Positions 36,020-46,444 of a stretch of DNA of 64,000 nucleotides are shown here, piece after piece (the first letter of the stretch is position 1; each line of letters starts with the position of its first letter). The position numbers were made by a program, and so were the translations under genes. The notes beneath the pieces are model-generated. The model was not told the DNA's origin and searched no databases. It saw only the letters and a program-made list of their open reading frames with translations. The DNA is taken from positions 61,828,688 to 61,892,687 of the forward strand of contig JBANSL010000013.1 of assembly GCA_037127255.1 (NCBI GenBank). Direction: 5' to 3'. This stretch comes from Persicaria tinctoria. Its lineage: Eukaryota; Streptophyta; Magnoliopsida; Caryophyllales; Polygonaceae.

Positions 36020-36240
36020 AACCCAAGTGAACTTGGGGTGGCTTTAGCCCCACTTGGGTTTAGGAGTAAACAAATACTCCGTATGTATGTATAGAGGGAC
36101 TTATTTACTAAGTACAAATATAATGGAAAAAATGTAAATGGAATCAGAAATTCTTCATAGCTCACTTGGTCATTAGAAAGGTTAAGAATATGTTGAAAGA
36201 CAATGGTCCCGAGTTCGATTCTCCTTGTCTCTATTTTTCA
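36020..36240 (+). other. hairpin and possible tRNA-derived SINE-like sequence
   Basis: A hairpin with AACCCAAGTG and CACTTGGGTT arms lies at 36020-36060. At 36158-36222, TAGCTCACTTGGTCATTAG (box-A-like) and GAGTTCGATTCTCC (box-B-like) resemble a tRNA-derived head. No target duplication or tail was delimited. Confidence 0.3.
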
Positions 36241-37990
36241 CGGTCGCACAGAGAGACGCAACGTCAAAGCCCTAAGACGAAACGCGATAGAGAGAGCGAT
36301 TCCTCGAGCTGCCGGCGCCGCTGCAAGGTCCACCTTCGACCGAGCCACCGAGCTTCACCCAGCACTCGGTTGGCACTCCACTCCCGTCTCCTGCACATGC
36401 TACGCCGAGCTCCACCCAGCACTCGGCCCACACTCCACTCCCATCTCCCGCACAGGCTGCACAACGAGCCACCTTTGTTCTTCTTCGATCTAGACCTTCA
36501 AGGTTAGTAGTTTTGTTCCTCTACCTTTTAATTTTATTGTTAATTAAGTTCAATTGGTTGAGATTAGAATGAATTTTTTTGTTTGTGATTGTAAGTGTTA
36601 TTGTATTATAACAGGGGTTGTAATTGATAGCGTGACAACAATTCAAATGAAATATATTCACGGGGAACTAAAACGGTAAATTTCATGAAAAATACTCACC
36701 CGTACAAGGTACGGGAAAAGTACTAGTTACCCTTCCTTTCATCTTCTGTATCACGGTGTTTCCTCTCGCAGCTGCCCACCCTTTCTTCCCACGCCGTTGC
36801 CCGTTGCCCCGCCTGCATGCAGATCGTTCTCGACGCCGTCATCGTTGTCCACTGCCCCGCCTGCACGGAGATCATTCAATTCACATAGCCTCTCGACGCC
36901 GCCGTCGTCCCCACGAATATCGACCTCAAATCTGCGATTTCGAAATTCCTGTTTGTATTTCGGATTTGAAATGTATCCACCTCCAATCTCAGTACTGTAA
37001 CCACCTCCTAATCGTATTCTACTGCAATTTTGATTCCGTAGTGATTCAACTGCTTTGATTTTGCGTTGATTGAGAGTTTGGATGTGTTAATTTTTTTACA
37101 TCTTTCATCTTCCTCTCTTTTACTGTTGCCTTTTTTTATGATGAAGACGAGGTGTTTTCGATGAGAACGTCTGGTTCGAAGCCGATTTGAAGCTATGCTC
37201 AGCGAAATCGAACCACATCGACGAAGAATGGAGGTTCAAAGAGTTCTTGCCTTCGTTAATTTGGATTTCTGAAATCGAACCACATCGACGGAGAATTGAG
37301 GTTCGAAGCTATGATATCAGCGAAAATGGCGGATGACAGTGGAGAAGGACGGCGGCGATGATAATTTGCACTTTAGGATGATAATTGCATCTTCCTTGTT
37401 ATCCAGAAACCCATTTCAAGGGTTCATGGTTGCTTCCTTGATTCATGATTATTTTTTTTCTCATCAATTGTGTTGGAGGTTGAGATTGCCGAAGGAGCCC
37501 AGCTTGAGGAGGAACAAGGAGGAGATGATGACAATTGACAGCAAATCAACAGTACATGGCACATCGCATTAAGAAATAAAAATTGATTATGTAGTCTTGT
37601 TTATGGTGACAGCATGGCACATCTTCTACCTCATGGGCATCTTGATGAAAGGGGATAAGCTCTGTTGAAGAGCAGCTTGAGTTTTTGTAAAGCTAATGAT
37701 GCCAATTTTGGGCATTTTATTCCCTGTTGAGGGTTGGTGTCAAATTGTTAGGATTGCAAGTGCTTACTAGAGTCGTTTCAATGTCTATTGAAGCATTGAG
37801 CATCAGAAGTGCAAAGTTAGTGCACTAAAACGCATGATATAATTAGCATCACTTTTGCTTTATATATATAATCCATTTGTTATAATCTATAAAAACATTT
37901 GTGATCATATTGACATCTTCACTTATTTTCCAAAAATCAGTGGTGTTATTAGTGTCATCATAAGTGCAAATTTAGTGTACTAAAACGCAT
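36241..37990. other. MULE-like interior, GC-rich pockets without a recognised gene
   Basis: GC-rich pockets at 36290-36500 and 36770-36960 carry overlapping open frames on both strands. A partly duplicated unit with GAAATCGAACCACATCGACG occurs twice near 37185 and 37270. No known domain is seen. Confidence 0.35.
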
Positions 37991-37993
37991 AAC

Positions 37994-38525
37994 AGGTATT
38001 ATTAGTCGTGTCATCAAAGAAAAATAGTGTCACCACAAATGTTAAAAGTGTTATTAGTCGTGTCATCAAAGAAAAATAGTGTCACCACAAATGTTCAAAG
38101 TGTTATTAGTCGGGTTATCAAAGAAAAATAGTGTCACCAAAAATGTTCAAAGTGGTGTCACCACAAGTGTATCAAGGGAAAGAATGGTCAAGTGTTATTA
38201 GTCGTGTCATCAAAGAAAAATAGTGTCACCACAAATGTTCAAAGTGGTGTCACCACAAGTGTATCAAGGGAAAGAATGGTCAAAGTGTTATTAGTCGTGT
38301 CATCAAAGAAAAATAGTGTCACCACAAATGTTCAAAGTGGTGTCACTACAAGTGTATCAAGGGAAAGAATGGTCAAAGTGTTATTAGTCGTGTCATTAAA
38401 GAAAAATAGGGTCACCACGAATGTTCAAAGTGGTGTCACTACAAGTGTATCAAGAGAAAGAATGGAAGTGTTATTATTCGTGTCATCAAAGAAAAATAGT
38501 GTCACCACAAATATTCAAAGTATAG
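37994..38525 (+). repeat. minisatellite with 52-bp and 93-bp units
   Basis: GTGTTATTAGTCGTGTCATC starts at about 38048, 38100, 38192, 38285, 38378 and 38468. The first intervals are about 52 bp and the later ones 92, 93, 93 and 90 bp. The long unit adds GTGGTGTCACCACAAGTG and AAGGGAAAGAATGG. Because 93 and 90 are multiples of three, a 112-codon frame stays open. Confidence 0.93.
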
Positions 38526-39475
38526 TGTAATCAAACACAAACATTTGATCTCTAAAAAAATACAGTGTAATCAAACACAAGCATTTACACCCTTATGCCC
38601 AGTCTTCGTCTCCCTCCACCAAATTTGATCTCCAAAGGTGCACGATTTTGCCCCAGCCATAGATATTGGGGAAAAAATCAGCTTGCTCAATAATTAACCA
38701 CAACAATCAGTAATCAATTTTGGAACTGAGCAACAGGCGCTTTCTTTCGCTTTTGCTGAGGTCCGGATGTGCCTGCCATGAAGAATTGATTTAACCCTCA
38801 CTCAATCAAATAAATTTGCCACATAATATTCAGAAACAATTCAAGGAGGAAGCCAGAGAGGCCACCCTCTGATCATCTTCCTCTTCTGTCATCAACCTCC
38901 CAGAAGACCGAATCGAATCTGAGAGGAGGAAGGATCTCTTTACCGACTTTCTTCAGCCATTGGAGTGCCGATTTCGCACAATCCAAAGCAAAGAGAAGAA
39001 TAGATGTTGATGGTGAATTATTTGCCTTCTTCGACGATGCCTTCACCAATGATCCTCTTCTTTACAGCTTCAATAGAAGCGTTCGAGATATCTAAATTGA
39101 AGAAGAACGAATGTTGATGGTGGATTCGGCGAATCAGATCGACGATCGGAGGGAGGAATCGGAGAGAACGAGACAGAACGACGACGGAATCGATCGAGAG
39201 AGACCACTCCTCAACTGAGCGCCCTTGGATCGAGAGAAAGTTTCAATAAGCATTGACAATCAGGGAGACGAAGAAAACACAGATCCATGGAGGAGGCACG
39301 AGGAGCGGAGGAGAAAAACGTCTCATATTTTCCCAAATAAGATTAAGCGGCTAGGTTTAATTAAAACGGGGGTAATATGGGGTTTTCAAAAAAAAATTAG
39401 GACATTTAGCAAAAACTGATTTTAAGTGGACATTTTGCAAAAAAGGGGTTGGCAAAATGGACATTTAGCCAAATT
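38526..39475 (-). other. right interior of the MULE-like element
   Basis: The stretch about 38870-39300 is GC-richer, with short open frames, and mirrors the gene-like pocket near the left end. No protein was identified. It leads into the right inverted end. Confidence 0.35.
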
Positions 39476-39567
39476 TCTTCAAAAATTTTCAACCAACTGT
39501 TTTAGCTTACCAGTAAACGTTGTTTTATGCTGAGACTTGGGCCCTCTCACTTGCTACTTTATTGAAG

Positions 39568-42142
39568 TTTTTTTTTTTGATACAGGCGAGAATTTGGGGT
39601 ATCAACCACGGTTGTACCACCACCTAAGAGCGTCCCTACGGACGAGAGTTTGAAACTCTAAATCAAAACTTCACGACGACAGGTCGGACTCCAAGGCCAA
39701 ATGAGTGAGTCGATCAGCCGCTCTGTTTGCCTCCCTGAAAATGCAGGATACGGAGGCAGTCTCGAAAGAACGTAGTAGACAAAGAGCATCCGAAATGAGA
39801 ATCTCGACCTCCCAGAGAGTCGACCAAACACCATTGATCGCATTCACGATCGCGAGGCAATCTCCTTCAACATCAACTCTTTGGATCCCCAGCCTCCGAG
39901 CTTCCAGCAACCCGAGCTGTAGACCAACTGCTTTGGCCTGGACCGCTGACATCTTCCCACATCGACTAGCATCACAAGCAATCACCCTACCATCGTCGTC
40001 TCTTATTACAAACCCTGCAGAAGCCAGAAGCAAAACCAGACAGAGATTTAGCGCCATAAAAATTTAGTTTAAAGACGCCAACCTCAGGTTTACGCCATCT
40101 TATGATATTCCTTTTGCGAGGGTTGTTTCTGAGTTTAATTCTCATTGTTTTTGCCTCATCTTTGTCCGAGTCGTCTTGTTTAGTTGTTTTCCAATTTTCC
40201 ATGTGGATTTTGATTGTGGCGACCAACTCATCTATTGTTCGTAGATTTTGGTTTTCAAAAATAATCTTGTTTCTTTTGGTCCAAATGCACCACCAGGAAA
40301 AAGCCAAAGTAGTTTTTTGTTCAGGGCTTAGATGTCGAAAGATCTCGTTGGTAATGGTCTTTATACTTTGATTACTTTTGTCAGCATTTGCTATTTGCCG
40401 TTCAATATCTCTATCCAGAGATCCAATGGTTCTTAATGTTGTCGGGCACTCCATAAGAAGATGGATAGCGTCTTCCTCTCTATTGTTACAAAAGATGCAA
40501 TCCATGGGTGTATGTATTCCTTTATTTCGTAGTCTAGTTTTAGTAGGTAAACCATCCAATCCCATTTTCCATATGAAATTTCTCATCTTTGGTGGACAAT
40601 CAATTTTCCATATTCCGTAAAATAACTCTATCTCATTGCCATCGGATTTCGTAATTAATTTTAAAGCACTAGATGTTGAAAACCAGCCATCGGGGCTAGG
40701 TTTCCAATAGAGTCTATCTTCAATCTTCTGCGAAGGAAGGGGGATACTTGTAATCATCTCAACAAGATCTGTAGGTAGGATTTCCCGCATCTTTCCTTCA
40801 TTCCATGTCTTATTCGGTAGGATATAGTTTTCAACTCTTTCTTCATCATCAATCTGATGGATTAGCCTATGATTCTTAAGCTTTCTATCATCATTTAGCC
40901 ATTTATCATTCCAAAATTTTACCGTCTTCCCATTGCCAATTTGCCAGATGAGACCATCACATAACTCATCCTTTAAGTCAATTAACTTGGCCCATTGCCA
41001 CGATAAATTTTTCTTCCTTTTGTAGTCCCAAATCTCGTCTTCTTTTAAGTATTTTTCTCGAATTATTCTGTCCCATTGGTTGTGGGGTTCCGCAAGGATT
41101 TTTCATAAAAGTTTCATCTGGAGGGCTTTATTTATGTCTTTTATTTTGCTAATTCCCATACCTCCTTGTCTTTTCGATTTACATATTTTGTCCCAACCTA
41201 ACAATGGTTTGTATTTTTGGTCCTTATTCCAGAAGAAACATTTGTTTATCCTGTCCAATTCGTTGTGCACACTTGTCGGAAGCATAAAGTTTTGCATAAC
41301 GTAGTTGGGTTTAGCTAAAAGGTTCGCTTTTATAAGAACTGCTCTTCCATGTTGGGAGAGGGAGTTCGCTTTCCATTTCGTCAGCTGCATTTTTGTTTTT
41401 CTAATAACATCTTTAAATGTTTCTTTGTTGACCCTACCGTTTATTATGGGACATCCTAGATATTTGTCCAATGCTACTTGGTTCATTATAAGAAGGGTGC
41501 TCTGGATTTGGAGTTTTTGGTTTGCGGAAACTCCCTTAGTTACTTGAAAAGCTGATTTGTTGAAATTTACCTTTTGTCCCGAAATTTGACAGTATTCGTC
41601 AATTATCTTTTTCACTTTCGTGCAGGATTCTTGAGATGCCTTGGCAAAGATCATGATATCGGCAAAGGATAGAAACGGAATTCCTGATCCATTTGGAGTC
41701 ATTTTAAACCCAATCGAGTCTGTCGATTCATGACATTGTTGTTGTAATTTTTTAGTGAGGATTTCCGCTCCAATGATAAAAGGTAGGGGGATATAGGGTC
41801 GCCTTGTCGAATCCCTCTTAGTGGGTTCATCATTCACTAATATTGAAAAAGATACAGTTTTAATACATTCGCTAATCCACCCCACGAATCTAGAAGAGAA
41901 ACCAAATTTCTCCAAGACCGCAAAGAGAAATCGCCAGTCCACTCTATAGTAGGCTTTTTCCAAGTCAAGTTTTATTGCATTCCATCCTTGTTTTCCTTTT
42001 CTTGTTCTAAATGAATGAAAAATTTCGTGAGCTATAAGCACATTATCCTGAATAGCTCGATCTGCCACAAAAGCTCCTTGAAGCGGGTGAATAATTTTCC
42101 ATATAACTTTTTTCATTCTTTCCGCAAGAGTTTTTGCAAGAA
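39568..42142 (-). mobile_element. 5'-truncated L1-type LINE, about 2.6 kb
   Basis: On the minus strand the element ends in ...CCTGTATC followed by a poly(A) of 11 (T run 39568-39578). The target duplication is TTATTGAAGTTTT: 39559-39567 plus the T run on the left, and 42143-42155 on the right. A nick after TTTT fits target-primed reverse transcription. The 5' end is truncated inside the reverse transcriptase domain, as is common for LINEs. Confidence 0.82.
39671..42142 (-). pseudogene. LINE ORF2: reverse transcriptase and RNase H, broken
   Basis: The frame opens within the reverse transcriptase (KTLAERMKKVIWKIIHPLQ, then AIKLDLEKAYYRVDW with the first Asp). The block normally holding RQGDP appears only in another frame (about 41790-41830), so indels lie there. 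At about 41655 the catalytic motif reads FADI instead of FADD. A TGA at 41103-41105 replaces an expected Trp. The zinc-binding reverse transcriptase region (CIFCNNREEDAIHLLMECP) follows, then after a frame change near 40030 an RNase H-type domain (FVIRDDDGRVIACD ... EGDCLAIVNAI ... REANRAADRLTHLA) ending at 39671. It cannot be active. Confidence 0.88.
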
Positions 42143-42183
42143 TTATTGAAGTTTTCATGTTATTTCCTTTTCTATGACCTTCT

Positions 42184-42278
42184 CTCTCTTTCTTATTCTT
42201 TTTTTTAAAAGATACCTGAGAACTAGTCTAATTACTCAAGAGGTCGACGAATCGACAGACGGACCGTCAACATACTTA
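42184..42278 (-). mobile_element. very short truncated retroposon tail
   Basis: A T run (42199-42207) is followed by AAAAGATACCTGAG, like the GATACAGGCGAG end of the LINE. TATGACCTTCTCT flanks it on both sides (42171-42183 and about 42279-42291), suggesting a target duplication. Confidence 0.35.
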
Positions 42279-42291
42279 TGACCTTCTCTTT

Positions 42292-43069
42292 TTTTCAAAG
42301 GAAAAAATATTCGATTGTTATTAATTATTAGAGATCTATAGTTTAAACATTTGAATTTAACGTACCCATCTTTCATTGTTTTTAATATATAGTTTGTAAA
42401 ATCATTTACAATATTTTTATGGAAAATAAAAAGTTATCACCTTATTCCTAAATTTTTTTCAATCAATAAACACGTGGAAATTTGATAAATAAGTATTATA
42501 ATATATTTTATGAGCGTCAAAAAAGTTATGATAAATTTCTTTATTTGAAAAAATAGTTTATGTTATTATGATGTAAAACATTTTTATCTATATATCACTA
42601 CTATAAAAAAATCTAAACTTAACAATAGTGCAAATAAAGGTTAATTTTTTAACAAAACCTCTGAAAAAATTGAATCGGCTTGGTCGATATTGTCTAACTA
42701 TAATGTAACAACAACAAGATAAGAATGACACTATACATCACCATTCAATGTGATAAGAATGACACTCATTTGCCGCTCGGATGCACATCCCCTCAGGCTC
42801 TATTCTTTCTCCATGGGTTACTTAGGGTTACACTACACATCTTCATCATTTTAATTAATCCACCATAAAGTAAGGCTTGTAGCTACATTGTTTTACTAAT
42901 CTACAACATTGTACATAGATAAAAATTTAAAATTAAAAAAAACATTGCAGTGTTATAATATTATTAATGACATTATATTTGTCAATAAGGACTTAGCTAG
43001 ATGAAATCAAACATTATGGGATATTTTTAAATTTTCCTAAGTGTTTTGATTTTTTTATATAATAAAAGG
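42292..43069. other. AT-rich intergenic DNA, no gene seen
   Basis: Long A/T runs and no coding frame or element border. Confidence 0.45.
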
Positions 43070-43262
43070 CGAAAATGAGGGGTGTGTCAACCACGGTTGT
43101 ATCACCATCCAAGAGCGTCCATATGGACGAGGCAGAAGCCTCTCTCTATCGTTATGTATTGTTTGTTTGTTTGGTTTGTAGACGGTTCTCCCGTCAGCCG
43201 GCTTGACCGGCATTCGAGTTTCATATATGTCTTAACTCGAATTCTTACCTAATAAAAAAAAA
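43070..43262 (+). other. retroposon 3'-end-like sequence sharing a block with the LINE
   Basis: The block CAACCACGGTTGTA...CAAGAGCGTCC...GGACGAG at 43089-43120 matches 39603-39646 in the LINE 3' untranslated region, in the same plus-strand order. The plus-strand right end is ACCTAATAAAAAAAAA, which looks like a poly(A) tail. It could be a SINE-like or LINE-derived fragment. Confidence 0.35.
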
Positions 43263-43469
43263 CATGTATTTTTTAACATTACAGAGTGGACGATTTTTCT
43301 TTTTGTCGTTGTTTATATAGATTTCTTGAACATAAATATTTAGATAATTATACATTACTACCTCCGATCAAAAATACATGTCGTTTGACTTTTCAACACG
43401 TACTTTAAGAAGGTAAAAAATATATAAAATATCAACTTTTTTAAAATTATTTTTTTACAACTTAATATT

Positions 43470-43936
43470 TGTTGGTGATAGAATTTGAGAGATATACGGA
43501 TTACCTCGAATAGCGGAAGCGGAATCTAGATTGGCTTGCCTTCGAATTTGATCACCAGGTAGATCTCCATAGCCCTAAATCTCGTTAGAGATTCGGGAGC
43601 AGTGGAGAACCTACGATTCACAACCTACACACCATGGGAGAGCATTGGAGAGGAAGAAGACTCTCTCCACGGAGGAGAGTTCTCTATGGGATTTCTTTTC
43701 CTGAGAGAACGTCTGACAAACAGACTCTCTAGGGTTAGAGATTAGGGGAGAGTAGTCTCTCCTATTTATCTCTTTTATTTATTAGATAAATAAATATATA
43801 ACGAATATATATTATTTATCCTAATATGAATTAATTCTTAACGTATAAGAATTAACTCCCTAATTACGGAAATTAGGTTATTTATCTTTTGGGCGTATAT
43901 TTAATTATGTCCGAATTATATCAAATAATTGTAACA
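43470..43936 (-). mobile_element. 3' LTR (467 bp) of a minus-strand LTR element
   Basis: Read on the minus strand the LTR runs from TGTTACAATT to ATCACCAACA. Just upstream on that strand lies the purine tract GCGAGTGGGAGA (43937-43948), a good polypurine tract. The presumed target duplication is ATATT (43465-43469); its partner lies beyond the window. The other LTR is not visible. Confidence 0.75.
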
Positions 43937-43948
43937 TCTCCCACTCGC

Positions 43949-45072
43949 ACAAAAGATTACGTTCCTCCAAAACTCATTCTCATACTCGTCGTGTATAGGT
44001 CGTGCGACCCGGCAATACTACCTGCATGAAAATCCCGCTAGGGACTAGGTCACAACGTTAGTTGAAAAGTATTGCTGCATCCCTAGGATTATCTTTCATC
44101 GAACTAGTTGATACACAAAACCGGATCCCTCTCAGTTTGGTTCAACTATAATGGTGATTCACAACAGTACGTAACTGTCAGATCCAGCAAATCCCATTTT
44201 CGTCAACGATTACTCATAATACCTTCCTTTCGCATTGGCATTACTTTCATGTAAATGATGACCACTTTCCTAGAAGTGCCCCACTTAGACCGCATCACTC
44301 ATGGCCATCAGAACACAACCAAAGTAGCGCATCACCACCACAATCAGTAACCCAAGCCGTTAGTCACTAAGGGTTGCCATGTTTACATACATCTTAGCTC
44401 ACACAGTGATAGAGATGGGATCAATCTATCACCTCATAGGGTTGACTAGCACACACTAGTATGACAGTGTGCTATAGGGAGCGCTTCTCTAAAGCGTTGT
44501 CCACTCAACCTGTAAAAGTGTTCATCTCATAGTCACGTAGTCTTGAGAACCATTTTACCCTACAACACCTTGCTTTTTTGAACCATTGGGCGCAAGAGCA
44601 TAGTTACAATTCATATGAATGACTTACTATAAATTACCCATTCAGTCTTTCCCAACCGGAAAGACTTCATCTTGACATCCAAAGACAGTCAAGGCGGTTA
44701 TTATCTCATTATGTTCCCATAAGAATTGAGATACCTTACACCTACAGTGACGAACACTTATAGGAACGTTTGTTCGTGTGAGAGAACAAACTATGGTTTA
44801 GTGACATGTAACATATTTCACGTTTACATCACCAGTTTTCACCACATCAATGACACAACATATAAGTTAAGACCAAAGTCTCCTACTTGCTAAAAACTCA
44901 AATCAGAGAGGTGGCTCGCATAACCATCAAGTGTCAAACATATTATGACAACGTTGTTCTTGAACAACGTCTCTCTGACTAGACAGGATTTGATCTGAAT
45001 ATCACTTGATCTCCAACATCATTTGGAAATCCTGGTAGTGACAAAAATGGTCAGTCACAACTCATAGTCATG
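43949..45072 (-). other. non-coding interior, left piece
   Basis: 1.1 kb without an ORF over 60 codons. It adjoins the polypurine tract of the minus-strand LTR element and ends at the Athila target site. Confidence 0.5.
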
Positions 45073-45077
45073 ACATC

Positions 45078-46366
45078 TGATAATGCATATTTTAGATAGG
45101 CATTATAGACATATTTAGTTTAGTTAGGTTGCATTTCTTTCATACTTTGTTACTAAATTGCATCTTGTGATTATTTCGAAAGAGTTCGGATTCTGCGCAA
45201 ATTTGTGTTTATCTCGCAGATTGAATCGGAACACATTTGGGAGATGCAATATCTCGAAGAGGAACACAAGAAACATGGGAAGGAACAAGGAAGGAAAGAT
45301 GCAAGACAAGAGGAAAAGGCCGCAAAGGAAGCCAAGAAGCTACAGCGAAACACCCTGCCGCGGGCGCAGCAAGGATGCCGCGGCCGCAGCAAGGCCCGCT
45401 GCAGCGGGGTGTGAAGTAACAGCTTGTGGCGGGCGCAGCACCTATGCTGCGCCCGCAGCATCGGTCGTCAGTGATCCGCAACGTTTTGATTAAAAAACCC
45501 TAGATGTCTTATTTTGTTTCATGGCCGACGTGGGTGTTTTTAGGCCGACTTTTAGTTAATTTTTACAGGACTTCTTCCATTCTATTCTTTCATTAGACAC
45601 TTTAGAGATTTTGAGCGATGTCTCCCATGAGGAACTAAACTCATCTATTCTGCCTGCAATTTGAAGCTTTATTCGGATTGATTGTGAGTTTCTAATTCTC
45701 GTTCCTTGTTTCCTATATTTGAATGTTTCAACTTCTTTGTGCTTGATTGTTTATTGTTTTGTTCTATCTTGTCTGGCCAACTTGTTAGATCAATTCAATC
45801 GCTAAGGTTTTGTAGATTCCTGGTTGTGAACCTTAACCTAAGTGGTAAACTTGTTCCTTTAGGGCTGGTTGAACTAATTGAATGAGTAGGAAGTTGAATG
45901 TGTTGTTAAATCCTTTTTTAGGGACTGCAAATACCTTGGCTAATCTCTGAACTTAAAGCTATCAATTGGGTTAAATCCTTCTTTAGGGACTGTTCAATTG
46001 ATAAGGGTTGCTAGGACTGGTTGGACTAGTAACTATATTAGGTCGGGACAAGGACATTCATAGGGAACTTAATAGGACGAGAAGAAGTTACAAGGATCGC
46101 TTCAATCCAATAAAGTGGAAAATTGTAGGTAGAATTACTTCTCCTAATTGTCTAAAACCAAATCCATTTACTTTGTTGCTTACTCCGCTTTGATAAAAGG
46201 CGGAACTTTCACCCACTAAAACCCCCCAAACTGGTTACTTTAATTGACACATAAATGACACTTGAGTTATAATTTTCCCTGTGGGATCGACCTCTTGCTT
46301 ATCGCTATACTTGCTTTAGGTTTGAGTTTTCTTTGGCGGAATCAACGATAGGTTTTACCTCCGTCA
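45078..46366 (+). mobile_element. Athila 5' LTR
   Basis: It begins TGATAATGCATATTTTAG and ends TTACCTCCGTCA. It contains a GC-motif cluster (45356-45460), including the perfect inverted pair at 45429-45440 and 45445-45456, and near its end GTGGGATCGACCTC (about 46282). Short ORFs inside are shadows. Confidence 0.95.
45356..45460. repeat. GC motif cluster 1 (5' LTR)
   Basis: Inverse copies of GCNGCGCCCGCNGCN lie at 45356, 45376 and 45425 and a forward copy at 45446. Steps of 20 and 21 bp occur within each pair. GCGGGCGCAGCA-CCTA-TGCTGCGCCCGC forms a 12-bp-stem hairpin. Confidence 0.9.
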
Positions 46367-46370
46367 AATT

Positions 46371-46388
46371 TGGCGCCGTTGCCGGGGA
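46371..46388 (+). promoter_or_regulatory. primer-binding site, tRNA-Asp type
   Basis: TGGCGCCGTTGCCGGGGA, four bases after the LTR, is complementary to the 3' end of plant tRNA-Asp, where minus-strand DNA synthesis is primed. Confidence 0.9.
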
Positions 46389-46444
46389 ATTTTTATTTAA
46401 TTCTTGTGTGTTTTTAGTGTTAATTTTGGTGTGGATCGTCTTAT

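Larger units (their letters stand above)
30513..39476. mobile_element. large element with long imperfect inverted ends (MULE-like)
   Basis: The left end AAATTTGG continues through blocks such as GGTAAATGTCCATTTTT and GTAAAATGTC. The right end, inverted, gives AAATTTGGCTAAATGTCC, then TTTTGCAAAATGTCCACTT and GCTAAATGTCC. Imperfect pairing extends over roughly 100 bp. Direct repeats of 9 bp flank it with one mismatch (CTTCCAAAA at 30504-30512, CTTCAAAAA at 39477-39485), as expected for Mutator-like elements. No MURA transposase is recognised. The interior holds gene-like but unidentified pieces and several tandem arrays, so it may be a gene-carrying or non-autonomous form. Confidence 0.55.

Noticed and set aside
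36158..36222. functional tRNA gene
   Set aside because: Box-A- and box-B-like sequences exist, but no cloverleaf with paired acceptor and anticodon stems could be drawn.
37994..38525. CRISPR-like regular array
   Set aside because: Units are contiguous tandem copies with no unique spacers, in a plant repeat setting.
45124..45493. ORFs in the Athila LTRs
   Set aside because: They lie inside the LTR on both strands, recur in both LTRs, and cross the GC-motif cluster without a protein-like pattern.
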